Origin: Capsicum annuum
Lineage: Eukaryota > Streptophyta > Magnoliopsida > Solanales > Solanaceae
Assembly: GCF_002878395.1 (NCBI RefSeq)
Contig: NC_061114.1
Location: 165,380,381 to 165,444,380 of the forward strand
Direction of reading: 5' to 3'
Length of the DNA: 64,000 bases
Shown: piece after piece, positions 21,075 to 31,366 of the stretch
Position numbering within the stretch: the stretch's first letter is position 1
How the letters are laid out: every line of letters begins with the position of its first letter
Translations under genes and position numbers: made by a program
The notes under the pieces: model-generated
What the model was told of the DNA's origin: nothing
The model's database searches: none
What the model saw: the letters and a program-made list of their open reading frames with translations, nothing else

Positions 21075-23673
21075 TGTAATTCCCCAAAATCTCCTCCTGA
21101 AATATTATACGATGCTTAAGGCTACAAGTAACCCCAAGCTAACCCTTTGAGCCTATTACTATATATAATGACTTATTTTGAGATGAAATAAATAAAACAC
21201 TGGTACTGTTATATCAAATGATAGGAAATGCAAAGAAAATACTCGGTCAAACTACCACAATACTGGAAATCTCAACATACTAACAATCTGATAACTAGTC
21301 TGACAAAGCCTCTATTACTTCATAAACTAGAGAGCCATTGGGACAGGTCCCCAACTGACTCAAATTGAACTAAAAGCAATAATATGTCTACTAACAATAC
21401 TGAAATGTCTGAAGAAAGGTCCTCGGACCATGAAGACTCACCACTATAGAGATGTAGACAAAGGTACCCAAATCACTGACAAGGCTGGGACTGAGTAACT
21501 GAACCTACATTATAAAATACTGTAGCACATAGAAGTATATGGGGATCAGTACTTGGGAATGTACTAAGTATATAGGGTGTATGCATGTACATAAAATAAT
21601 ATCCATGATCTTTAATCAATTTATGCATGCAAATATGAATGACTCACATAACTTGAATAAGTCTAACATAATAAGCTCATAAATCATGTAGAATGAAGAA
21701 TGTAACAGAAATCTCATGAGTCATTATACTTTAGCTTTAAAATCAGTACTCTCCTCTTTTTCTCATTACTCGAAGGCTGAAGAAAGCTTTAAACAATACT
21801 TTCAACTCATGCGTATGTCTCATGGAAAGTAAAACTTTTTTAATGCTCAAAAACTTAGAACTCTTTTAACTCAAGACACTTGGAACTCGGAATTATATAA
21901 CTCTTACTAGTATAGAAAACTACTTTCTTCTTAGAAAATTTTACTTCAAGAAACTATTTCAAAAAATCTTACTAATAGGGAAAAATACTGATAAACTATT
22001 TATTTACTGTTTACTTGTAGGAAAAAAATAACTTCTCTTAAGGAAAACATCTCATCTCAAGGAAAAATACTTTAGGAAGAAAATCTACAAACTTTACTAT
22101 AAGGAAAATTACATATCTCAATGCTTTAGGGAGGTTCTATTAACTGACATAAACCATGCAAGCTACATAGAGTCCAACATCTTGTCCTCCTAAGAAAGAA
22201 GCCTCACGTTGGGAGAGGTTTCATTCTCTTGCCAAGAAGTATAAGCTCATCTCAGTGATCACTTATCTCAGCCTCGGGCCCATAAATCTCAATCCTACAG
22301 TGGCACATAGTTTTGTGGTATGAAACCGTAGTAACTTAACTAACTCGGTGCTAGATACTACTCCATTTAGTTAGCTGTTCTCATCTCAGGGAAATTCACT
22401 TTAAAATAATCTCATGATTCATAAGAGCCCAACTATAAAATCTGTAATCTCATTTGGTAAAGTGGATTCCAAAGCTACTATGACCATTAAGGTCAAAACT
22501 TTCTCAATGATGTCAAAATACTCAAATCATGGGTGTTTATAGTATAAAATTTCATAAAAACTAAAATCTCAAGTAGGGTTTAATGACCCATAATCAAATC
22601 TCAATCTAAGACTCATCAAAATACATACTAGATGTCATAAGGATACACAAATCATATAGAAATCTAGAATATTCAGCAATTTATCTTAAAATCTTGACAT
22701 ACTCATGTACTTCAATTTCTAGAACATTGGCGAATCTCAAAATCTCATGCATAATATTGGGGATGAACCCACACTTAAAATTCATAGGAGAACTCATAAA
22801 GTCATACATCTTTGTAATTCAAAATAAGTTTTGGACACAAAGATGAAAGAATTGTCCTTGTTCAAACCCCACATACCTTAGATTGTGAAACTAGATAAAC
22901 AAACTTGCTTGAAACTCTTCTTTTTACTCTTTGAGAGAGGGTTCTCGAAGCCTTGGACTTGGGGAACTCGAATCTTAACTTAATTTGTAGAATCTATGGT
23001 GAGTTCTTGAATTTCTTGGAGAAGGATTTTGGGTTTGTTCTTGACAAAGAAACCCTAGCCTTTGGATGTTTTGGGAGATAATGAAGTCATATGCTTCGTT
23101 TTGCATATATCTAAGTGTTAAAAAGGGAAAACAACAAAAGTTCTTTTAAAACATCTTAAAAATAATGAACGAGATTTGCGACGGTCGGAGTGACAGTTCG
23201 TCCTAGGTCGACGCCACATCGGATTGTCCATTGCATATTGGTTAGAAAAAGGCCACACTGCCTCAGTTGTGACGGTCTTAGCAATGGTCCATCGCTAGCT
23301 TGAAGGTTCATCGTCTTGGCCATCGTACTTGGTCTATAAGAGGGAGTTAATGCCTTGGTTGTGATGGTTTGGGCAACAGTCCATCGCAAGCTCGACGGTC
23401 CGTCAACCTGCCCGTCACACCTGGGCGGTTCTTATAGCTCTTAATAAAATGGCCATAACTTCTCACCTCGATACTATATTTGGATGAAATTGGTATTATT
23501 GAAAAGATAATTCGATTTCCCACATGATAGTAAGTTATTTTTTGGAAAATTCAAAAAATATTAACACACCAATCACTTGGGATGTCACTTCTTAATATTT
23601 TAGGGCTGGAATTGCATTTCATTTGACACGCTCTAAGGCTCAGACTACGAGGGAAGTTTTGTGGGGTCTTACA
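21075..23673 (-). repeat. Element A 5' LTR (right), 2,599 bp
   Basis: Plus-strand boundaries are tgtaattcccc at 21075 and gggtcttaca ending at 23673, giving TG...CA on either strand. It matches 13595-16095 along its length and, more distantly, the solo LTR 31367-34054. It lies next to the PBS, so it is the 5' LTR of the minus-strand element. Confidence 0.88.
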
Positions 23674-25003
23674 GTCGTATTATGTTATTCATCCTGGTTT
23701 AAAAAAATGTATCATGACCTTAAGGTGATGTATTTGTAGAATAATATGAAGCGGGATGTGTCTAGTTTTATGGCCAAGTGCATGGTGTGTTAACAAGTGA
23801 AAGTTAAGAACATGAGGCCCAGAGAATTGTATCAAGAAATTAAGTTGCCTTTTTGGAAGTGGGAAGTAATAGATATGGATTTTGTTATCGATCTTTCCCA
23901 ACTAAGGATTATGCGAGGTTGTATCTCCAAGAGACTGTGAAGTGCCATGGGGTTCCTGTTTCTATCAACTTGGATCATGGTGCACAATTTTCATCATACT
24001 TTTGGAGATTTTTTCAAAAAGGTTTAGGGATCAATGCGAGTCTTAGTATTGCTTTCCACCCGCAGTCGAATAGGCAAGCAAAAAGGACTATTCAAAAATT
24101 AAAAGATATGCTTTGAGCTTACGTGATTGACTATGGTGGTAATTAGGTTGACTATTTTCCTCTTATTGTGTTTGCATACAAAAATAGCTACCACTCTATT
24201 ATTGGGATGGCTCTATTTAAGGCCATATATAGTAGGAGGTATCGGTCTCCTATTAGGTTGTTTGATATTAGTGAGGCGAATATGTTTGGCCCAAACTTGG
24301 TTCACCAAGCGATGGAGAAGGTGAAGGTGATTTGAGATAGGATTTGACCTCCAAAGTCTCCAAAAGTCCTATATGAGTATGAGTTGTAGGAAGTTGGAGT
24401 TTGAGGTTGGGGATTGGGTGTTCTTGAAGGTATCTTCTATGAAGGGACTGATGCAGTTTAGGAAGAAGGGGAAGCTCAATCCTCGATATTTTTATAACCT
24501 ACTTAGTTTTAAGAAGGGTGAGTAATGTTGTATAAGAATTAGAGTTGCCTCCTAGTTTTGAGTTTCATTCAACCGATGTTCCAAGTTTCTATGTTGAGGA
24601 GGTATGCTGGTGACTCATCATAAATTATACCTATCAAGGACTCATCATAAATTATACCTATCAAGGATATTATTATTTCATATTCTTTGTATTATGAAGA
24701 GGTCTCTGTAGAGATCTTAGATCGGCAGGTTCATCGGTTACAGACCAAGAATGTAGCTTCGGCGAAGGTTCTATAGAGGAACCACAAGGTTGAAGAGGCT
24801 ACATAGGAGGCAGAAGAGGACATAAAGTCCAAGTATCCATTCCTATTTTTTATTCTATAAATTCATGCTCAAGGTATGTGTTGTTATTATAATTTTTGTT
24901 TTCCATCTTTGTTAAAGGTAATAGTAGAGACATTTGGGGGTTTAATCATGCTTATGCTATTATGTTCCATTATTCGGGGTTGAATGATCCAAGTGGGGGA
25001 GAA
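23674..25003 (+). pseudogene. Element B integrase part, left broken by element A
   Basis: Sequence resumes in the zinc region of integrase (YVIHPGLKKMYHDLK, CMVC then QVKVKNMRPRELYQEIKLPF). The core follows: VKCHGVPVSINLDHGAQFSS and IAFHPQSNRQAKRTIQKLKD; the Glu usually found in AERT is Lys here (AKRT). About 40 core residues are deleted just after the first Asp region (FVID to FPTKDYARLYL, near 23880-23905). The C-terminal domain (KLEFEVGDWVFLKV, MKGLMQFRKKGKLNPRYF) and chromodomain remnants (EEVSVEILDRQVH) extend to 24860. A polypurine tract (aagtgggggagaa, 24991-25003) ends it. The same protein on the other side of element A is missing. Confidence 0.8.
24612..24665 (+). repeat. Perfect 27-bp tandem duplication
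   Basis: The unit starting gactcatcataaattatacc occupies 24612-24638 and 24639-24665 with no mismatch. It lies in the decayed chromodomain region of element B, so it arose after the element was already dead. Confidence 0.9.
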
Positions 25004-26880
25004 TTACAACACCCTGGGTTTTAGCCCTTGGAAATTTCCTGACCTTTAAGCTCACTGCCTTAGAAATGACTCATCATTCGAGTTGTATGGTGTGGGTATG
25101 GCCAAGGGATCCTAGTCATTAAAAATCTAGAGAATGGTAGTCTTGTTTCTGTTGTGGTTATGATTTGATGGGTATAGGTCGTTAGTTATGGTGATGGACT
25201 GGGCATTTATTTAATAAGTAACTTATTAATTTGACTTGGCTCTAAGTACGGGTGGCTCACTAAGAGCCATAAATATAGGGTACGAGTGGTAAGGTGTAGT
25301 TGTATGTTGTCCAATTTTAATCCCTTTGGATTCTATTTTGGGTACGACTGGACCATACTAGTTGTATGGTTTGGTCACAAATTGGGGCAATGGATTCATA
25401 TGGTGGACAGTGTGTAGATGTCTAACTTTCTATTCTGGGTACGACTGGATGGTACCAGACATATGATGTGGTGAGAGTTGGAGGGTCAACTCAAATCCAC
25501 ATGTGGGATTTTTACAATTTTAAGTTGGGGGTACTTTGAACATTTCCCTCTCTTAACTCCTTTTCACCCCATGACACAAAATACCTTTTGGGGCTTCATT
25601 GACCTATTATTCTAAATCAAACACTCTTAAAATCTCTTAAAATCTCTCTCAATGTTTTGGTTTAAGAAAAGGGTTTCTACAAGGTAATCAATTAGGGGCT
25701 CTCAAGAGTGAATCTCTCTATCTTTCTTGGTGTCTAAGTCATGTTACTCCTCCCTTATTGTTAGTTCAACTAAATATATGTTTTAATGTATGGTTTTTAT
25801 GTTATTAACTTGGGTTTGTTTTGGTTTTGAAATATATGTTGGGGGTCTTGGTTGTTTATGGTTGGATAATGTCTTCCCATGTTTTCTTATCATTTTTCAT
25901 GTTATAATTATCGTTTGAACATGTGGTTAGATGGGAATGGTAAATGGATGCTTGGTTTTGGTCTTGGAAACTATATGCCCTCAACATGTTTGTTAAAATG
26001 CCATTGAGAATGATTTTGTCACATAGTTTGACTATTATTGAAACCTCTACAATGCATAAGAGGTAATGGAACTTAAATTGATTTTGTTGATTTCAAATGG
26101 TTTAGAAAGGCCTCGATGGACATAATTTTGGTTTAATTAGAAACTTAGGAGTCAACTTGGTTTAATGGTTTTGGTATGGCATAACAGGATACACTTGCAA
26201 GCTCTAATTTTTGTATGACGATACCAATGGTTAATACCTAACTACAAGACTTCTTGGTAAATGGTTTATTTATGTGAAAAAGGTTTAATTAGGCTTAAAG
26301 GGGGTTGAGTAGAAAAGTCGTGGAAGGTGGGGGTCTCGAGGGGAAGGAGATCGCTATTGGAAACTCATATTTACCGATGTGAGTGTGGTCTTAGTGTATT
26401 TTGGGGGATGTACTAGTCATCCTAGGTTTCTATTCTCCGGTCGTTCAGCTAACACGCACTAGGTCCCTTTCAGTGGGGGAGATGAACCCATATAGCCCGT
26501 GGGTGGTTTTAGAATGGCCAAGCTACATAACCCAGGTTAAGGTTTTAATGCATGTTAAACCTGGTTCCCCATCTCGGCATGATATATATATATAAATATT
26601 TATATATATATACACGTGTATCTATGTTATTGCATATGGTTATTTTCTTTGGTTTTTGAATTACTGGCATTATTTTATCTATTCTTAAGTACATGCTAGA
26701 ATTCACTCCTCTAACCGTCTTCAAGTATTGTATCCCCACGCGATGTAGGAACTGGCCATATTACCATTCCTTTTGCTCAGTGACTTTGATTAGAGGGCAA
26801 CTTTGAGTCAGACTGAAGTGGTGAGCTTTAATACTCTGAAAGACTCCATTTCATGCTATGGACTTCTTTAAATTATTTTT
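25004..26880 (+). repeat. Element B LTR (first copy), 3' end lost
   Basis: It starts after the polypurine tract (ttacaacaccctgggtttt) and is homologous in the reverse sense to the element C LTR (59218 down to about 57380) and to 30571-30960. Landmarks are the actcatcattcgagttgtat region, a pyrimidine-rich patch with gggtttctacaagg near 25670, the A/T palindrome at 26583 and gaagactccatttcatgctatgg near 26840. After about 26880 the LTR end and PBS expected from the second copy are missing, replaced by a short T-rich run into gag. Confidence 0.8.
26583..26612. promoter_or_regulatory. 30-bp perfect A/T palindrome (TATA region of element B LTR)
   Basis: Alternating ta on both sides of a central aaatattt makes a perfect 30-base inverted repeat. 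Its position matches the TATA tracts of the related LTRs (30669-30679 and 56767-56787). It probably began as the LTR TATA box and expanded; cruciform formation is possible but untested. Confidence 0.65.
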
Positions 26881-26899
26881 GTTTTCTTAGATTTTATTT

Positions 26900-28130
26900 T
26901 TTTCCTTTTCAGCTGATGCCTCTTTGACAATCTGAAGCTTAAGAAAACTGCTCTATCCCACTTAGTAACAATGCTACTGGGGTCCAGACTCAGTCTAGGG
27001 GTCCAGTTCCTAATTGTCCTCCTGGAGTTCCACAGGTTCCCTGCAGTCATTCTTGAGTTTGTCAGGTTGACGTGATGCATGTTGAGTTTTGTTAGTCTAT
27101 CTATATGTTGGTTTAGTTGGTAGCTTCTTAGGTTGAGCATGGTGCTTCTGCTACTCCATCTTTTGAGATCACAAGTGCTGGCCAATTCATGAGGTTAAAC
27201 CCTCATGCGCTCATTTTAAGGTGGATGAGGCTTCTCAAGATTTTATGGATGAGATGGAAAATATCTTTCATATTATGCATGCTACCAATGTAGAGGGCAT
27301 GAAATTTGTTGCCTACCAAATGAAGGATGTAGCATACCAATGGTACGAGGAATGGGAACAAACTAGGGGTGATAATACTGATTCAACCCTGTGGGATGAT
27401 TTCTCTAATACTTTTTTAGATTATTTATTTCCTTAGGAGTTGAGGGAAGAGAAGGTGGAAGTGTTTGTTAACCTGAAGCAAGGCAAGATATCAGTCAAAG
27501 AGTATGCCTTGAAGTTTCACCAGTTATCTCGGTATGCTCTAGAGGTTGTTTCTAGCATGAGGGATAGAATGAGGAAGTTTGGTACCGAGTTGTCCCAAAA
27601 CTTAATATTTGAGAGTAAGGCTGCCTTGTTGACCAATAAAATTGATATCTATATGTTGGTTGTGTACATGTAGCAGGTAGAGAAAGAGAAGAAGAAGCAG
27701 ATAGAGAATAAAGTTTAGATTTTTTGAGCAGGGTAGTGGCTAGTCGTAGAGTTGTAGGGATGGTAAAAACTGGCCCAAAAAGAAGTAGGGAAACTCTAGA
27801 TCTTACTTGATGCTAGTGCTCCTTACCTAAAGACATCAAGTGATATGCGCTTCCATGGTAGTGAAAACTTTTGGGCACATGGTGCCCAACCTCAAGTCAT
27901 TGGGGCTCAAACAGCTCCATTATATCCTTCCTACAAATTTGGTAGTAGATTGTATCAGGGTTACTGTGACGAAGGAAAAGACAAGTACTTTAGTTATGGT
28001 CAGCCAGGGTACATTATTAGAAATTTTCCTATTGGTAAGGTTGCTTCTGGGGAAAACACGGTTCCTATTGCCTCTTCTTCAATCCTAACACTAAAAGGTG
28101 CACCATCTAGTTTCGGCACTTGACAGAACT
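26900..28130 (+). pseudogene. Element B gag, zinc knuckle destroyed
   Basis: From a Pro/Ala/Val-rich lead the gag domain reads FVAYQMKDVAYQWYEEWEQT, STLWDDFSNTFLDYLFP (27221-27436), and after a stop LREEKVEVFVNLKQGKISVK and EYALKFHQLSRYA (27440-27673). Further on the nucleocapsid block should hold a CCHC knuckle; instead the frame reads YFSYGQPGYIIRNF (27986-28027), in which Cys, Cys, His and Cys have become Tyr, Tyr, Tyr and Phe. Stops divide the frame. The gag closely resembles that of element C (shared LKQG and EYALKFHQLSRYAP wording), so B and C are relatives. Confidence 0.82.
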
Positions 28131-28179
28131 ATTTTTATGCTCTTACTACCCGCCAGGAGTCTGAGGAATTTCCTGATGT

Positions 28180-28690
28180 CGAGACTAGTATGTCAAAACT
28201 CTTTTCCTGTGATGTTTATTATTTACTTGATCCGAGGTCCACTATATCATATGTGACCCTATTTGTGGTTGCACATTTTGATTTTGGTCCTTAGTGTATT
28301 CTGAACCCCTTTTCTATTTCTACCTTGGTGGGTGCTTTTGTAGTTAATAAAAGAGACTATAGGGGATGTGTGGTATTTGTGGGTGGTCGGGAGACCTAGG
28401 TGGATCTGTTTGAGTTAGACATGGTTGATTTTGATGTTATGTTGGGGATGGATTGGTTGCACTCTTGCTATGCTTCCCTAGATCGTCAGACCCATAAGTT
28501 CATCTTTAAATTCCCCGATGAGTCGGTCATTAAGTGGGAGGCTGGTTCCCTAGCTCCTAAGGGAAAGTTCATATCATATCTTAGAGATAGAGGATTAATC
28601 TCTAAGGGATATTTCTATCATGTAGTTTGGGTTAAAGTTTCTAAATCGGAGGGTCCTTCTTTTTTTTTCGTCTTGCTGGTGAATAAATTT
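28180..28690 (+). pseudogene. Element B protease region
   Basis: The block VYYLLDPRSTISYVTLFVVA carries the active-site position as D-P-R, where a working enzyme has D-[ST]-G (some relatives D-P-G), so the invariant Gly is lost. After a stop the frame from 28400 gives [40 protein letters not shown] and the linker [17 protein letters not shown]. Confidence 0.75.
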
Positions 28691-29420
28691 CCTAAGGTTT
28701 TCCCCAAGGACCTGCCTGGTGTTCCTTTTGATAGCGAGATTGAGCTTGGGATTAATCTTGTTCAGGACACTTTTACAATGTCTATTCCCCCGTACAGAAT
28801 GGCTCTAGCTGAGTTGAAGGAGCTTAAGGAGCAACTCAAGTATCTTTTACATAAGGGTTTTATCCATCTTAGTATATCTCCATGGGCTGCACCCATTTTA
28901 TTCATGCGTAAGAAGGATGGTTCCCTTCAAATGTGTATTGATTACTGGTATTTTAATAAGGTGATGGTAAAGAATAAGTACCCTCTTCTAAGAATATATG
29001 ATTTGTTTGATCAATTGTAGGGTGCTAAGTTTTTCTCTAAAATTGATAATTTATCTGTGCATCATCACTAAAAGATTAGGGAGGTGGATATCCCTAAGAC
29101 TGCCTTCCATACCCGCTATGGACCTTTTGAGTTTCTGGTTATGTTTTTTGGGTTGACCAATGCCCTGGCGGCATTCATGGATTTGATGAATATGATCTTC
29201 TATCAGTTTCAAGAGTTGTTCATTATTGTGTTCATAGATGATATTCTGGTGTACTCTAAGAGCAAGGTGGATCAAGCTAATCACCTCCATATAGTGCTGC
29301 AGACCCTGAAAAAGAAGTAGTTGTTTGCCAAATTCTCAAAATGTGAGTTCTTATTGAACAATGTCACTTTTTTGGGTCATGTTATTTCTAGTGAAGGGAT
29401 CATGGTGGATCTGTAGAAAG
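28691..29420 (+). pseudogene. Element B reverse transcriptase, FIDD retained
   Basis: In frame from 28691: [20 protein letters not shown], then [54 protein letters not shown]. After a stop near 29018: [35 protein letters not shown], and the intact catalytic box [14 protein letters not shown] (D-D at 29237-29242). The thumb ([14 protein letters not shown]) follows after another stop. It is the only RT in this window with both catalytic aspartates, but its frame is broken by at least three stops. Confidence 0.88.
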
Positions 29421-30270
29421 TTGCAGTGGTTAAGAGGTGGCCTAGACCCATGAGTCCAATTGATAGTCTGAGCTTCTTGGGTTTAGTTGGTTATTATAAG
29501 AGGTTTGTGGAGAGTTTTTGGACTATAACTGCCCCGTTGACTAAGTTGACTCAGAAGAAATTAAAGTTCTTATGGTCTGATTCTTTTCAGGGTAGTTTTG
29601 AGAAGCTGAAGTATAATTTAACTTCGGCTCCAGTATTTACCTTGCCTAAAGGCACTAATGGATTTATGATGTATTAGGATACGTCCCATGTGGGACGTGG
29701 TTGCGTCTTGATGCAACATGGCAAGGTGATAGCTTATGCCTATAGATAGTTGAAGGTGTATGAGAAGAATTATCTGACTCATGACTTGGAGATTTTGATT
29801 GTGGTATTCGCATTGAAAATATGGCATCACTATTTGTATGGGGTGCATGTGAAATCTTTTCTTATCATAAGAGTCTGCAATATGAGTTTACTCAGTAAGA
29901 GATGAACCTCAGGCAGCGGAGATAGCTTGAGCTGCCCAAGGATTATGACATAAGTCTTCACTACCATCCAGGTAAAGCTAATGTTGTTGTTAATGGTCTT
30001 AACAGGTTATCCATAGGAAGTCTAGCTCATGTGAATGAGGGAAAGAGAGAATTGGTGAAAGATATTCACTGTTTGGCTAACCTTGGAGTTCGTTTCTTGG
30101 ACTCTGAGAATGGTGATGTAGTTGTGCTGGAGGTGGTGTAGTCATCTCTTAGGCCTGAGGTATAGGATAAGCAAGTTTGGGATTCTATCTTGATGAGGAT
30201 GAAAGGTAATGTAGGTGGGTAGAAGGTGAGGGCCTTTGAGATTAGAGGTGATGGTACCTTGTGATACCAA
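29421..30270 (+). pseudogene. Element B RNase H
   Basis: The frame at 29426-29677 covers the RT connection (SFLGLVGYYKRFVESFWTIT) and TSAPVFTLPKGTNGFMMY. Then come a stop, [54 protein letters not shown] and, further on, dispersed fragments of KDYDISLHYHPGKAN with VVVNGLNRLSIGSL. The catalytic Asp of YCDAS survives as D in DTS. The final block has lost its VADALS motif (VVNGLN). Frame shifts near 29860. Confidence 0.75.
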
Positions 30271-30570
30271 GGGAGGTTATATGTTCCCAACGTAGATGGG
30301 TTGCTAGAAAGGATTCAGGATAAAGTGCATGAGTCAAGTTGTGTTATTCATCCTGGTTCGATGAAAATGTATCATGACCTTAAGGAGATATATTGGTGGA
30401 ATAATATAGATGGATGTGGCTAGTTTGGTGGCCAAGTGCATGGTTTGTCAACAAGTGAAAGTTGAGCACATGAGGCCCAGAGGATTGTATCAAGAAATTG
30501 AGTTGCCTTTTTGGAAGTGGGAAGTGCCAATATGGATTATGTTACCGGTATTCCTTAATCTCAGAATTAG
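30271..30570 (+). pseudogene. Element B integrase N-terminus, ending at a deletion junction
   Basis: Homology to the start of integrase (YQGRLYVPNVDGL, IQDKVHESSCVIHPGSMKMYHDLKEI broken by small indels, AKCMVCQQVKVEHMRPRGLY, LPFWKWE) can be read up to about 30535. It corresponds to the region where the other B copy begins at 23674. After tattccttaatctcagaattag it switches, within about 10 bases, into LTR sequence at 30571. The remaining integrase, polypurine tract and first 1.4 kb of the LTR are deleted. Confidence 0.75.
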
Positions 30571-31298
30571 CTGAACCCATATAGCTCATGGGTGGTTTTA
30601 GGATGGCTAACCTATATAACCCAGGTTAAGCTTTTAATGCATGTTAAACCCAGTTCCCTATCCAGCAAGATATATATATGTATCCATGTGATTGCATATG
30701 TTTATTTACTTTGTTTTGGAATTACTGGCATTATTTTATATTATACCTGAGTACATGCTAATGTTCACTCCGCTAATCATCTTTAGGCATTGTATCCCCA
30801 TGTGATGCTGGAATCAGCCATACTGCTATTCCTCCTTCTCAATGACTTCGATTCGGGGACAACTTTGAGTCAAACTGAAGTAGTGAGCTTCTATACTCCG
30901 GAAGACTCCATTTCATGCTATGGACTTCTTTACATTGTTTTTGTTTTCTTGGATTTAGGTTTTGGATATGGTCAGGGGCATATCCCGACCGAACGTTATT
31001 GATTCTGGTTAGAAGCTTTGTTGAACAACTATGGGCATGGACGGTGTCGATATTGGTGTCATCTTTGGTATTGGTATTGGGGTTTACACTTGTTGGATGT
31101 TTGATTGGATATTAGAATGATCATGGTTATGGATTTCATTAAATGTTTTTAAATTATATTGGTTTTATCTTGTCACATGTTCGGAATCCATCCGACATAG
31201 GGTGCTGGGCGGTTATGGTTGGGTATTGGGGGTGGTCTCTGGTTCAGGTTGGATTTGAGATTCCCGACACGACTAGGCCTTGGTTTGAGTCGTATTAC
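30571..31298 (+). repeat. Element B LTR, 3' half only
   Basis: Starting at gaacccatatagctcatggg it matches 26488-26870 of the first B LTR, then continues to a true LTR end at 31298 (cccgacacgactaggcc, then ggtttgagtcgtattac) that matches the end of the element C LTR at 56181. This is the only B copy with its 3' end. The 68 bases to 31366 (ttaactactatac...) are unassigned. Confidence 0.75.
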
Positions 31299-31366
31299 CT
31301 TAACTACTATACAATACCAAAATATATACCAAAGTATCGATAAAACCTCGAATCAACCTGGATCTC

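Larger units (their letters stand above)
13595..23673 (-). mobile_element. Element A: nearly complete Ty3/Gypsy chromovirus, minus strand
   Basis: Two LTR copies enclose PBS, gag, PR, RT, RNase H and integrase in Gypsy order on the minus strand. The right (5') LTR is 21075-23673. The left (3') LTR ends at 16095 and has lost about 100 bases at its outer end. In a hand alignment of about 310 bases of the two LTRs (from gaaataaac.../gaaataaat...) I count about 30 substitutions, so the insertion is old. The element sits in the integrase of element B: the sequence right of 23673 resumes an integrase whose earlier part is gone. Confidence 0.9.

Noticed and set aside
23853..24324. Two separate plant genes on the plus strand
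   Set aside because: Both frames are pieces of the same Ty3/Gypsy integrase (HPQSNRQAKRTIQ motif), separated by a stop.
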